From Paracoccaceae bacterium (GTDB taxonomy: Bacteria > Pseudomonadota > Alphaproteobacteria > Rhodobacterales > Rhodobacteraceae): a stretch of DNA of 64,000 bases. The translations under genes were made by a program, and so were the position numbers. Shown in pieces: positions 9,238-17,498 of the stretch. The notes under the pieces are model-generated. The model saw only the letters and a program-made list of their open reading frames with translations. It had not been told where the DNA came from and did not search any database. The stretch spans positions 62,001 through 126,000 of the forward strand of contig JAFWNM010000014.1 in NCBI GenBank assembly GCA_017510335.1, in the 5' to 3' direction. Each line of letters starts with the position of its first letter. Within the stretch, counting starts at the first letter, position 1.

Positions 9238-10070
9238 TTCACGGCCCCCTTGGTAATGCCCCGTATCAATTGACGCGAGAAGATCAGATACAGCACCACC
9301 ACCGGCAATATTGCCAGCGTCAGCGCCGCAAGAACCGCGTTCCAGTTGGTCACATACTGGCCAAGAAATATCTGGCTGCCCAGTGTCAGGGTCTTGGTGG
9401 CTTCACCCGGTGCAAGGATCAGCGGGAACCACAGATCATTCCAGATGGGGATCATTGTAAACACCGCCACAGTGGCCATTGCCGGGCGCACCAGCGGCAG
9501 CGCGATGGTAAAGAAGATGCGGTATTCGCTTAGCCCGTCAATGCGCGCGGCATTCTTCAGATCATCCGACACCTGCCGCATGAATTCCGACAGGATGAAT
9601 ACCGCGAGCGGCAACCCGTTTGCCGTATAGACAAGGATCAGCGCCCAGTGCGTATTCACCAGATTGGCCGCCACCATCAGTTCCAGAATGGCAACAGTGC
9701 CCAGCCGGATGGGAATCATGATGCCCAGCGCCAGATACAGCCCCATCAGCAGATTGCCGCGAAAGCGGTATTCAGCCAGCGCGAACGCCGCCATCGCCCC
9801 GAACAGCAGCGCAAAAAACAGCGATGCGACGGTTACAATCATGGAATTCTGGAAATACAACAGGAAATTGCCCTGCTCCAGCACAGTGTGAAAGCCCACC
9901 AGATCGAATGTCTCGCGCGTGGGCAAGGCCAGCGGATCATTGAAAATGGCGCGGCGCGATTTCATCGAATTGATGACAATCAACACCACCGGATACAGCG
10001 CAAGGACCGTATAGGCGATAAGTATCGCATGGGCGGCAGAACTGCGGAACATACTGGCGCGTGCAGACAT
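9234..10070 (-). CDS. Sugar ABC transporter permease, MalG type
   Basis: Inner-membrane permease of 278 residues with about six hydrophobic helices. The N-terminal helix is AHAILIAYTVLALYPVVLIV and the EAA loop is DGLSEYRIFFTIALPLVRPA, the coupling helix that docks to the ATPase. Typical MalG/UgpE family size. It follows the MalF-type gene by 8 bases and shares its operon. Confidence 0.92.
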   Translation of the reverse strand: MSARASMFRSSAAHAILIAYTVLALYPVVLIVINSMKSRRAIFNDPLALPTRETFDLVGFHTVLEQGNFLLYFQNSMIVTVASLFFALLFGAMAAFALAEYRFRGNLLMGLYLALGIMIPIRLGTVAILELMVAANLVNTHWALILVYTANGLPLAVFILSEFMRQVSDDLKNAARIDGLSEYRIFFTIALPLVRPAMATVAVFTMIPIWNDLWFPLILAPGEATKTLTLGSQIFLGQYVTNWNAVLAALTLAILPVVVLYLIFSRQLIRGITKGAVK

Positions 10071-10078
10071 GGTGCCCC

Positions 10079-11014
10079 CTAGAACTGGTAGCGGCGCAGC
10101 CGCGTCTGAATGCCGAACAGATACAGCGACACCCCCGCCAGAATGATGAAGAACATCACTGTGGCCACAGTCGCGCCCATATGCGGATCCCCCAGTTGCA
10201 GCTGGAAGCCAAAGAAGGTGCGAAACAGGAAACTGCCCAGAATATCGGTTGCGTAATTTGGCCCCGCCAGCGCCCCTTGGGTGACGTAAATCAGGTCAAA
10301 CGCGTTAAAATTGCCCACAAATGTCAGGATAGAGATGATCCCGATCGTGGGCAGGATCAGCGGCAGCTTGATCTTCCAAAACTGGCTTGCCCCCGTGATA
10401 CCATCCATTTCGGCGGCTTCCAGCACCTCATCAGGGATGGACAGCAGCGCCGCATAGATCAGCATCAAGGGAATGCCCACGAATTGCCAGACCGAAATCA
10501 GCGCCAGCGTGGTCAGCGCGGACCGTTCCAGCCCCAGCCATGGCGCGAACCAGTTTCCAATGCCCAGCGCATCCATGAAATTCGGCGCAACCCCCCAAAG
10601 CGGTGACAGGATCAGTTTCCACACGAACCCCACGATCACGAAACTTAATATGGCGGGAATGAAAATTGCAGTGCGGTAGAAGGCCGCGAACCGCAGGCGC
10701 GGCGTCGACAGGATTGCCGCCAGCGCAATGCCAATGGGGTTTTGCACCAGCATGTGAATAATGAAAAACCACAGGTTGTTCCATGTCGCGTTCCAGAACG
10801 CCCCCGACCAGCGCGGGTCACCAAACAGCGTGGCAAAATTGGCCAGCCCCACAAATTCGCGCGCCCCCCCTTCGCCGCGCGTGAACAGCGACAGGTTCAG
10901 CGTGCCAAATAGCGGGATGATCATGATCGCTGTATAGATCAGCACGGCAGGGGCCAGAAACACGGCGATATGCCAGCGGATTGGGCTGCGCGGGGTGCGG
11001 CGGGGCTGGGGCAT
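10079..11014 (-). CDS. Sugar ABC transporter permease, MalF type
   Basis: Inner-membrane permease of 311 residues. N-terminal helix near IAVFLAPAVLIYTAIMII; EAA loop MDGITGASQFWKIKLPLILPT. This is the MalF/UgpA partner of the next gene. It sits 63 bases after the binding-protein gene. Confidence 0.92.
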   Translation of the reverse strand: MPQPRRTPRSPIRWHIAVFLAPAVLIYTAIMIIPLFGTLNLSLFTRGEGGAREFVGLANFATLFGDPRWSGAFWNATWNNLWFFIIHMLVQNPIGIALAAILSTPRLRFAAFYRTAIFIPAILSFVIVGFVWKLILSPLWGVAPNFMDALGIGNWFAPWLGLERSALTTLALISVWQFVGIPLMLIYAALLSIPDEVLEAAEMDGITGASQFWKIKLPLILPTIGIISILTFVGNFNAFDLIYVTQGALAGPNYATDILGSFLFRTFFGFQLQLGDPHMGATVATVMFFIILAGVSLYLFGIQTRLRRYQF

Positions 11015-11077
11015 GGAACCCTCCGGTATGTCGGGAATGGCGCGGCCCCCGATCAGCTCAGGGGCCGCGAATTGCGC

Positions 11078-12331
11078 TTACTGATGCGGCGCGTACCAGG
11101 ATGACAGGCCCGATTGCAGCGCTTCGCCTGCTTCTTCAGGGGTCCATGTGCCGCGCATCACGTTTGCCGATGCTGTCCAGCTTTCGTTCGACAGGTTCGG
11201 CGTGCCGCGCGATACAATCTGGTGGAAGGGACGGATCGTGCTTTCGCACTGTTCGCGCCAGCCAAGGAAGTCTTGCGCCAGCGGGTCTTCCAGTGTCACC
11301 TCGGCCGATGACAGCGGGAAGAAGCCGGGAACCGCATTTGCAAACAGGTTGGCAAATTCATCGCTGCTAAGCCATTCCAGAAAGATACGGCCCGCGTCCT
11401 GATTGGGCGATGCCGCATTCAGCCCGATGCCCATATCAGTATGGTCGGAAATATAGCACCCGTCTGTGCCTGCAGGCACGGGCGGCGGGAATGCCCCCAT
11501 TTCGAAATCGGCCTGTTCGCGGAAACCCGCAATTTCCCATGACCCTGCCGGATAGATTGCCGCACGCCCCAGCGTAAACAGGTTCTGGCTGTCAGGGTAG
11601 CTTTGGGATTCAAACCCGCGGCCCAGATATCCCGACCAGCGCGCCAGCTGGCGGAACGGGGCCACCCAGTCTTCATCTGTCAGGCGGCTTTCGCCCGCGA
11701 TCAACGCCGCGCGACCTTCTTCGCCGCGCCAGTAATTCACCCCGATATTGGCAAAACCCATGGTCGCGGCTTCCCATTGGTCATTGATGCCCATGGCCAT
11801 GGGAATATAGCTGCCATCCGCTTCAATCGCGTCCAGAACGGCGAAAAATTCGTCTTCGGTGGCGGGCACGTCAAGGCCCAGCTCGTTGAAGATGTCGACA
11901 TTATAGATAAAGCCGTGAATGACCGATGCCACAGGCACACAGAATGTCTGGCTGCCGTCATCGGTGGACCATGCCGACCGCGCCACGTCGGAATAATTGG
12001 CCATGCCGTCCAGTTCGGTCAGGTCGGCCAGCTGGCCACGCTCGAACAATTGCAGCGATGCGTCAAAGGCGCGACAGGTGATGATATCGCCCGCTGTGCC
12101 CGCATCCAGTTTGGAATTCAGCGCGGAATTATACTGCGCCGGCGCCATAGGCTGGAAATCCAGCTTGATGCCGTCATGTGCCGCTTCGAACGCGGGAATA
12201 ATCTGGTTGCGCCAGATTGTGATGTCGTCATTGCGCCAGCTTTCGATGGTCAGCGTCACATCTTGCGCAACCGCCCCTGTCGCGCAAAGCGCAAGAGCAG
12301 TTGTAAGGATCAGATTTCGACGTATGGTCAT
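11078..12331 (-). CDS. Sugar ABC transporter substrate-binding protein (family 1)
   Basis: Periplasmic binding protein of 417 residues, starting MTIRRNLILTTALALCATGAVAQ, a signal peptide, after AAGGAGG. The mature protein has the extracellular solute-binding family 1 pattern: VTLTIESWRNDD, IIPAFEAAHDGIKLDF, and aromatic-rich segments such as NYWRGEEGR and IYPAGSWEIAGF. First gene of the minus-strand operon, so its promoter is in 12332-12631. Substrate inferred from the neighbours (murQ, nagA, kinase) as GlcNAc, MurNAc or a murein fragment. Confidence 0.9.
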   Translation of the reverse strand: MTIRRNLILTTALALCATGAVAQDVTLTIESWRNDDITIWRNQIIPAFEAAHDGIKLDFQPMAPAQYNSALNSKLDAGTAGDIITCRAFDASLQLFERGQLADLTELDGMANYSDVARSAWSTDDGSQTFCVPVASVIHGFIYNVDIFNELGLDVPATEDEFFAVLDAIEADGSYIPMAMGINDQWEAATMGFANIGVNYWRGEEGRAALIAGESRLTDEDWVAPFRQLARWSGYLGRGFESQSYPDSQNLFTLGRAAIYPAGSWEIAGFREQADFEMGAFPPPVPAGTDGCYISDHTDMGIGLNAASPNQDAGRIFLEWLSSDEFANLFANAVPGFFPLSSAEVTLEDPLAQDFLGWREQCESTIRPFHQIVSRGTPNLSNESWTASANVMRGTWTPEEAGEALQSGLSSWYAPHQ

Positions 12332-12416
12332 GGCAGTCCTCCTTGTTGCAGCAGGGGCAGCATGCCGGACCGAAGATCCGTTTCTTTGGGCGTCCCCTTG
12401 CCTGAATAGAACCAAA

Positions 12417-12611
12417 ATAATACCATTTGTCTAGAAAATTCTTGATCCACTGCCCCGCATATGGCCCGATGCACCCCTGAAAAATACAGAAATTCAATGT
12501 TTTCATGCGTTAAAAACGGGACATTAATGTTGAACTCGTGCCTTTTGCCCTGAAGACTGCCGATCAGCCCATCAAGAAACCACTTTTCATATGGTATTCT
12601 TTTGGTATTAT
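12417..12611. promoter_or_regulatory. Divergent control region with TGGTATT operator-like repeats
   Basis: The 300-base region 12332-12631 separates the importer operon (minus) from the kinase operon (plus) and holds no gene. It contains TGGTATT twice in direct orientation at 12592 and 12603, one helical turn apart and just before the kinase Shine-Dalgarno, and an inverted copy ATAATACCA at 12417-12425 on the importer side, matching TGGTATTAT at 12603-12611. TGGT...ACCA-like sites are typical of NagR/DasR-type GntR regulators, and such a gene ends this operon. Binding is inferred. Confidence 0.5.
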
Positions 12612-12631
12612 ACACCTGCAGGAGGACAGGA

Positions 12632-13522
12632 ATGCGCATCTTCATTGGACTGGATGGCGGCGGCACAGGCTGCCGAGCGCAGGCAGAACTGGAAGATGGT
12701 CGCCGCACGCCCGTGACCACCGGCGGCGCGGCCAATGTGTTCAGCAACCCCGACGGGGCACTGCACGAAATTTCCGCAGCATTGACGCGCGTGCATGCCG
12801 ATGCGCAGGCCATGCTGCCGCAAGGGGAGGTCCTCGCGCCGCACATCGTTCTGGGGCTGGCGGGGGCCAGTGAATCGGGGGCGGCGCAGCGCCTGCAACA
12901 CGCCCTGCCCTATCGGCGCGTGCATGTTCTGGGGGATATCGACATTTCCCTGAAAGGCGCATTTGCAGATGATGACGGCATTGTGCTGGCCGTGGGAACG
13001 GGGTCGGTGCTGGCCTGCCAGCGAGGGGGGCGCATGCAGCGGCTGGGCGGATACGGGTTTGTGCTGGGCGATGAAGGCAGCGGCGCATGGATCGGGCGCG
13101 AAGCGCTGCGCCTTGCGCTGCATGCCCATGACGGGATCGGGCCGGATGGCCCGCTGGTCAGGGACATCTGGCACCGGTTTGGCCCGTTGTCGAACCTCAT
13201 TGGGTTTGCAGGCACTGCCCGCCCGTCCGACTATGCGGCCCTTGCGCCGTTGGTGCTGGACCATGACCGCGCCCATTGTCCGATGGCGGGGGGCATCCTT
13301 GACCGGGGGTGCGTATACTTGCTGCGCGCGATCCGTCATTTACAGCGCGGCGCGCAAAAGACGCCGGTGGCCCCGACCGGGGGGTTGGGGCCGGTGTTGC
13401 TGGACCGGATCATCGCACAAGGCGGGGCATATCTGCACCGTGTAGCCCCCAAAGGAACCGCACTTGATGGCGCGATATGGCAAGCACGCCACAGCGCAGC
13501 ACATAAGGAAACACATTCATGA
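12632..13522 (+). CDS. BadF/BadG-type N-acetylglucosamine (or N-acetylmuramate) kinase
   Basis: Sugar kinase of 296 residues of the actin-like BadF/BadG/BcrA/D family. The first phosphate loop is MRIFIGLDGGGTGCRAQ; the second is VGTGSVLACQ, followed by GGYGFVLGDEGSGAWIGREAL typical of GlcNAc kinases. Start chosen from AGGAGGACAGGA directly before the ATG. It leads the plus-strand operon and overlaps the deaminase gene by four bases. Relatives include MurK, which phosphorylates both MurNAc and GlcNAc; with murQ next door, dual specificity is plausible but not shown. Confidence 0.85.
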   Translation: MRIFIGLDGGGTGCRAQAELEDGRRTPVTTGGAANVFSNPDGALHEISAALTRVHADAQAMLPQGEVLAPHIVLGLAGASESGAAQRLQHALPYRRVHVLGDIDISLKGAFADDDGIVLAVGTGSVLACQRGGRMQRLGGYGFVLGDEGSGAWIGREALRLALHAHDGIGPDGPLVRDIWHRFGPLSNLIGFAGTARPSDYAALAPLVLDHDRAHCPMAGGILDRGCVYLLRAIRHLQRGAQKTPVAPTGGLGPVLLDRIIAQGGAYLHRVAPKGTALDGAIWQARHSAAHKETHS

Positions 13523-14541
13523 CCAAGACCTTGATGGCACAGGAGATTGCAGAAATCCCCGCCAGTGTCGCGGCCTGCCTTGACCAGAACGCGGCGGGTC
13601 TGGACGCAATCGCAACCAGACTGCGCCAGTTTGACCCGCAACTGGTCATCACTGTGGCGCGCGGGTCGTCGGACCACGCGGCAAGTTACTTCAAATACGC
13701 CTGTGAAATTCTGACGGGTATTCCCGTGGCCTCGGTCGGGCCATCGGTGGCGTCCGTCTATCATGCGAAATTGCGGCTGCCGCGCACATTGGCTTTGTCC
13801 ATCTCGCAATCAGGCCAAAGCCCTGACATTGTCGCCATGACACGCGCCGGGCGCGATTCCGGCGCAATTGCCGTGTCCCTGACCAACAACCCCGACAGCG
13901 CCCTTGCCCGCGAAAGCACGTTCTGCCTGCCGCTGCAATGTGGCCCTGAACGCAGTGTTGCAGCGACCAAAAGCTTCGTCACTTCGGTGGTGGGGGGGCT
14001 GGCGCTTCTGGCGGCATGGCGCGACGATCCTGCGCTGTCGCGCGCGCTGGCCGCCCTGCCGGACGCCTGCGAACACGCGCTGGGGTGCGATTGGGGCGCG
14101 CTGTCGGACAGGCTGGTGCGCGCGCCTGCGCTGTTTGTGCTGGGGCGCGGTGCAGGCTATGCCATCGCCAGCGAAATGGCGTTGAAATTCAAGGAAACAT
14201 GCGCGATCCATGCCGAAGCCTATTCTGCCGCCGAAGTGCTGCATGGCCCGGCCGCGCTGGTGGAACGGGGCTTTCCGGTGCTGGGCATGATCTGCGAGGA
14301 TGCGGCGCGCGCAAGCTTCACTACAACCGCCCAAAAGCTGCACCAGCAAGGCGCCGATGTGTTCGTAACCGATGATGTTGCCGGACTGGTTGCCCTGCCA
14401 GTGGCCCCGCCCTTGCACCCGTTGGTCGATCCGCTGTTGCGGGTTGTGTCCTTCTATGCCTTCATAGAGGCGTTGGCGCGCCGGCGCGGACTAACCCCCG
14501 ACACCCCGCGCCATTTGCGCAAAGTGACCGAGACTGTCTGA
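13519..14541 (+). CDS. SIS-domain glucosamine-6-phosphate deaminase (NagB-II type)
   Basis: Converts GlcN6P to fructose-6-P and ammonia. The 340-residue protein has two SIS domains like the isomerase half of GlmS but lacks the glutamine amidotransferase part. Visible motifs: ARGSSDHAASYFKY, SISQSGQSPDIV, ERSVAATKSFVTSVVGGLALL, RGAGYAIASEMALKFKETCAIHAEAYSAAEVLHGP. These fit NagB-II/AgaS-like deaminases that replace classical NagB in many proteobacteria. It is between the kinase and nagA, exactly where a deaminase is expected. Confidence 0.88.
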   Translation: MTKTLMAQEIAEIPASVAACLDQNAAGLDAIATRLRQFDPQLVITVARGSSDHAASYFKYACEILTGIPVASVGPSVASVYHAKLRLPRTLALSISQSGQSPDIVAMTRAGRDSGAIAVSLTNNPDSALARESTFCLPLQCGPERSVAATKSFVTSVVGGLALLAAWRDDPALSRALAALPDACEHALGCDWGALSDRLVRAPALFVLGRGAGYAIASEMALKFKETCAIHAEAYSAAEVLHGPAALVERGFPVLGMICEDAARASFTTTAQKLHQQGADVFVTDDVAGLVALPVAPPLHPLVDPLLRVVSFYAFIEALARRRGLTPDTPRHLRKVTETV

Positions 14542-15689
14542 TGATGCAGGTTCTGAAAGCGGCCCGTGTTTTTGACGGCACGCGCATGCATGAAAATGCG
14601 GCCGTCAGCCTGTCGGGGGACGGCCGCATTGCGGACCTGCATTTCGATGGCGACAGCCTGCCTGCACAACCGCAAGATCTGGGTGCAGGCATTCTGGCGC
14701 CCGGTCTGGTGGATTTGCAGGTCAATGGCGGGGGCGGCGTCATGGTGGGCGCGGACACGGACGCTGCGCAACTGGCGCATATTTGTGCGGCCCATGCGCG
14801 GCTGGGGGCCTGTGCAATCCTGCCAACATTGATTACCGACACCCCCCTTGCCACGCAGCGGGTCATCGCTGCTGGTATTGCCGCCGCGCGCGACAGTGTG
14901 GCGGGGTTTGCCGGGCTGCATCTGGAAGGGCCACATCTGGACCCTGTGCGCAAGGGCGCGCATGACGCCGCCCTTATTCGCCCCATGAGCGATGACGATC
15001 TGGCGCTGATATGCGATGCGGCGCGCATGCTGCCCGCGCTGATGGTTACCCTTGCCCCCGAAGCTGTCACCCTGCCCCAGATAGCGGCGCTGGCCCGTGC
15101 CGGGGTGATCGTCAGCCTTGGGCATTCCGGGTGCAGCAGCGCTGCCGCACGCGCCGCGCATGGGGCTGGCGCTGTTTGCGTCACGCATTTGTATAACGCG
15201 ATGGGCGCCTTGCAAAACCGCGCGCCGGGTCTGGTGGGCGCGGCCCTGACCAGCCCGCTGGCCGCTGGCATTATTGCAGACGGGGTGCATGTCGCGCCGG
15301 AATGTCTGCAGGTCGCGCTGCAGATGAAAGCGCAAGACGATCTGTTTATCGTCAGTGACTCCATGGCCGTGGCTGGCACGAACCTGCATGAATTCACCCT
15401 TGGGGGCCGCCGCATTCTGCGCGCCGACGGGCGGCTGACGCTGGAGGATGGCACCCTGGCAGGGGCCGATATTTCGCTGCCGCAGTCACTGGCCTGTCTG
15501 GCGCGGCTGGGTGTGAATGCTGAACGCGCATTGGCGATGGCAAGCCGCATCCCCGCTGACATGATCGGCGCACAGGACCGCGGGCGCATTGCCCCCGGCG
15601 CGCGCGGGGATCTTGTTTTGCTGTCCGATGACATGCACCTGCGCGCTGTCTGGCTGGCGGGGCAAAAACTGCCAGACCCTGAGCACTGA
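14541..15689 (+). CDS. nagA: N-acetylglucosamine-6-phosphate deacetylase NagA
   Basis: Metal-dependent amidohydrolase of 382 residues. Motifs: GAGILAPGLVDLQVNGGGG, GLHLEGPHLDP, VSLGHSGCSS, GAVCVTHLYNAMGALQNRAPGLVGAAL (conserved HxxNAM), and DSMAVAGT with the catalytic Asp. It turns GlcNAc-6-P into GlcN6P for the preceding deaminase. The start overlaps the deaminase stop by one base (TGATG); the ATG three bases later is an alternative. Confidence 0.94.
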   Translation: MMQVLKAARVFDGTRMHENAAVSLSGDGRIADLHFDGDSLPAQPQDLGAGILAPGLVDLQVNGGGGVMVGADTDAAQLAHICAAHARLGACAILPTLITDTPLATQRVIAAGIAAARDSVAGFAGLHLEGPHLDPVRKGAHDAALIRPMSDDDLALICDAARMLPALMVTLAPEAVTLPQIAALARAGVIVSLGHSGCSSAAARAAHGAGAVCVTHLYNAMGALQNRAPGLVGAALTSPLAAGIIADGVHVAPECLQVALQMKAQDDLFIVSDSMAVAGTNLHEFTLGGRRILRADGRLTLEDGTLAGADISLPQSLACLARLGVNAERALAMASRIPADMIGAQDRGRIAPGARGDLVLLSDDMHLRAVWLAGQKLPDPEH

Positions 15690-15698
15690 CCCCCCGGC

Positions 15699-15769
15699 CC
15701 ATGGCGCGCCATGGCGCTGGAGCATGTTCGAGAAGCCCAAACCCAGTTCCCGGTTTTGAACAACATGCT
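15699..15769. repeat. Intergenic inverted repeats between convergent nagA and cysW
   Basis: Positions 15699-15714 form a perfect 16-base palindrome CCATGGCGCGCCATGG. Directly after it AGCATGTT (15721-15728) and AACATGCT (15762-15769) form an 8-bp inverted repeat enclosing CAAACC...GGTTTTG. The region lies between two genes that end toward each other, so a bidirectional terminator-like role or a dispersed intergenic repeat is possible. There is no good T-run. Confidence 0.5.
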
Positions 15770-15800
15770 TGGCAACAGCGGCCCGCATGGCGGTGACCTG

Positions 15801-16637
15801 TCAGTGTCCTGCGTCCTTGCGGCCTTCCAGTATCGTTTTGACCACCAGCGCAACAACCGCGATCAGTGTCAGGGTTGATGCCGCAGCGAACGCCCCTACA
15901 GCGTTCAGGTCATTGAACAGCAATTCCACATGCAAGGGCAGCGTGTTGGTCTGGCCGCGAATATTGCCCGACACGACCGAAACGCCGCCAAATTCGCCCA
16001 CTGCGCGGGCGGTGCATAAAACTGCGCCATACAACAACGCCCATTTGATGTTGGGCAATGTCACGCGGGTGAAGATCTGCCAGCCATTCGCCCCCAGTGT
16101 AACGGCGGCCTGTTCCTGCTCGGTGCCTTGCGCCTGCATCAGGGGCAGCACTTCGCGCGCAACAAAGGGCGCGGTCACGAACATGGTGACCAGCACAATA
16201 CCCGGCAGCGCAAACACCACCTGAATGTCGTTGGCCTGAAGCCACGGCCCCAATATGCCCTGTCGTCCATACAGCAGAAGGTAGCAAATACCCGCAATGA
16301 TGGGCGATATCGAAAACGGGATTTCAATCAAAGTCACCAGTATTCCGCGACCCGGAAAGCGGTGCTTGGCCACAGCCCAGGCCGCCGCAATGCCAAAAGC
16401 CACATTCACAGGGACCACGATAATGGCCACCAAGGTGGTCAGCCAGATCGCGTGCACTGTGGCAGGGTGCAGAATGTTGGCGGCATAGACCTGCCAGCCC
16501 TGCGCAAAAGCGCGCACAAAGATAAAGGCCAGCGGCGCGGCAATGAACACCAGCGTCAGCCCCACCGCCAGCCCGATCAGGATGCGCGCGCCCTTGCCGC
16601 TTTGGCCGGGCAGATGGGGCAGTGTTGCAGTGCTCAT
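15801..16637 (-). CDS. cysW: Sulfate/thiosulfate ABC transporter permease CysW
   Basis: Inner-membrane permease of 278 residues, with the family features VNVAFGIAAAWAVAKHRFPGRGILVTLIEIPFSISPIIAG and the EAA-type loop EQEQAAVTLGANGWQIFTRVTLPNIKWALLYG. CARAVGEFGGVSVVSG is a CysW/CysT signature. It is the last gene of cysA-sbp-cysT-cysW and overlaps cysT by four bases. Confidence 0.93.
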   Translation of the reverse strand: MSTATLPHLPGQSGKGARILIGLAVGLTLVFIAAPLAFIFVRAFAQGWQVYAANILHPATVHAIWLTTLVAIIVVPVNVAFGIAAAWAVAKHRFPGRGILVTLIEIPFSISPIIAGICYLLLYGRQGILGPWLQANDIQVVFALPGIVLVTMFVTAPFVAREVLPLMQAQGTEQEQAAVTLGANGWQIFTRVTLPNIKWALLYGAVLCTARAVGEFGGVSVVSGNIRGQTNTLPLHVELLFNDLNAVGAFAAASTLTLIAVVALVVKTILEGRKDAGH

Positions 16638-17494
16638 CGGCTTGCCTCGCGGTAGCGGGACGCCCAGACTTGCAGCAGGTTCGACACCACCAACAGCACC
16701 AGCGCGAAGGCCAACAGAACCAGTGCGATGGCGGCCGCGCCGTTATAGTCGAACTCCTCCAGCCGGATATAGGCCAGAAGGGCTGCAATTTCTGTGCGGA
16801 AGGGCAGGTTTCCGGCGATGAAGACAATCGCCCCGAATTCGCCAAGTGATCGCGCAAAGGCCGTGGTGCACCCCGCCAGCCAGGCAGGCAGGATGGCGGG
16901 AAATACAACGCGGGTGAAAATCGTCCAAGGCCGCGCGCCCAGCGTCAACGCGGCTTGTTCCAGCGCAGGGTCCATGTCTTCCAACACAGGCTGGACCGTG
17001 CGCACCACAAACGGCACCGAAGTAAACGCCATCGCCAGCGCAATGCCCCAGATCGTGTAGACCACCTGAACGCCCATCGCCTCCAGCACCGGACCGAACC
17101 AGCCATTGGCGGAAAACAGTGCCGTCAGTGACAGGCCCGCCACAGCGGTGGGCAAGGCGAAAGGCACATCCATCAGCGCATCCACGATGCGCTTGCCGCG
17201 AAATTCATACCGCACCAGCACCCATGCCATCAACAGCCCGTAAACGGCATTAAACACTGTCGCCATGAGCGCCGCTGTCAGCGTGATCTGAAATGCGGCC
17301 ACCGCGCGCGGGCTGGAGATGATGCGCCAGAACCGATCGGGGCCAATTTCCGCCCCCTTCAGGATCAGCGCGATCACCGGGATCAGCACGATGAAGGTCA
17401 TATACAGCAGCGTCGTGCCAAGGCTTAGGGTAAAGCCCGGCAAGACGCGCTTGGCGCGGAATGGCGCGCCGGTATTGGTGGTGATGGTGGTCAT
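16634..17494 (-). CDS. cysT: Sulfate/thiosulfate ABC transporter permease CysT (CysU)
   Basis: Inner-membrane permease of 286 residues. It shows RIVDALMDVPFALPTAVAGLSLTALF, the EAA loop LEQAALTLGARPWTIFTRVVFPAILPAWLAG and FARSLGEFGAIVFIAGNLPF, all typical of CysT. It follows the binding-protein gene by four bases and pairs with CysW. Confidence 0.93.
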   Translation of the reverse strand: MTTITTNTGAPFRAKRVLPGFTLSLGTTLLYMTFIVLIPVIALILKGAEIGPDRFWRIISSPRAVAAFQITLTAALMATVFNAVYGLLMAWVLVRYEFRGKRIVDALMDVPFALPTAVAGLSLTALFSANGWFGPVLEAMGVQVVYTIWGIALAMAFTSVPFVVRTVQPVLEDMDPALEQAALTLGARPWTIFTRVVFPAILPAWLAGCTTAFARSLGEFGAIVFIAGNLPFRTEIAALLAYIRLEEFDYNGAAAIALVLLAFALVLLVVSNLLQVWASRYREASR

Positions 17495-17498
17495 CGGC

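Noticed and set aside
14462-15856. Very long minus-strand frame of about 464 codons opposite nagA
   Set aside because: It is rich in Ser, Arg, Pro and Ala as expected for an antisense shadow, while nagA has clear active-site motifs.
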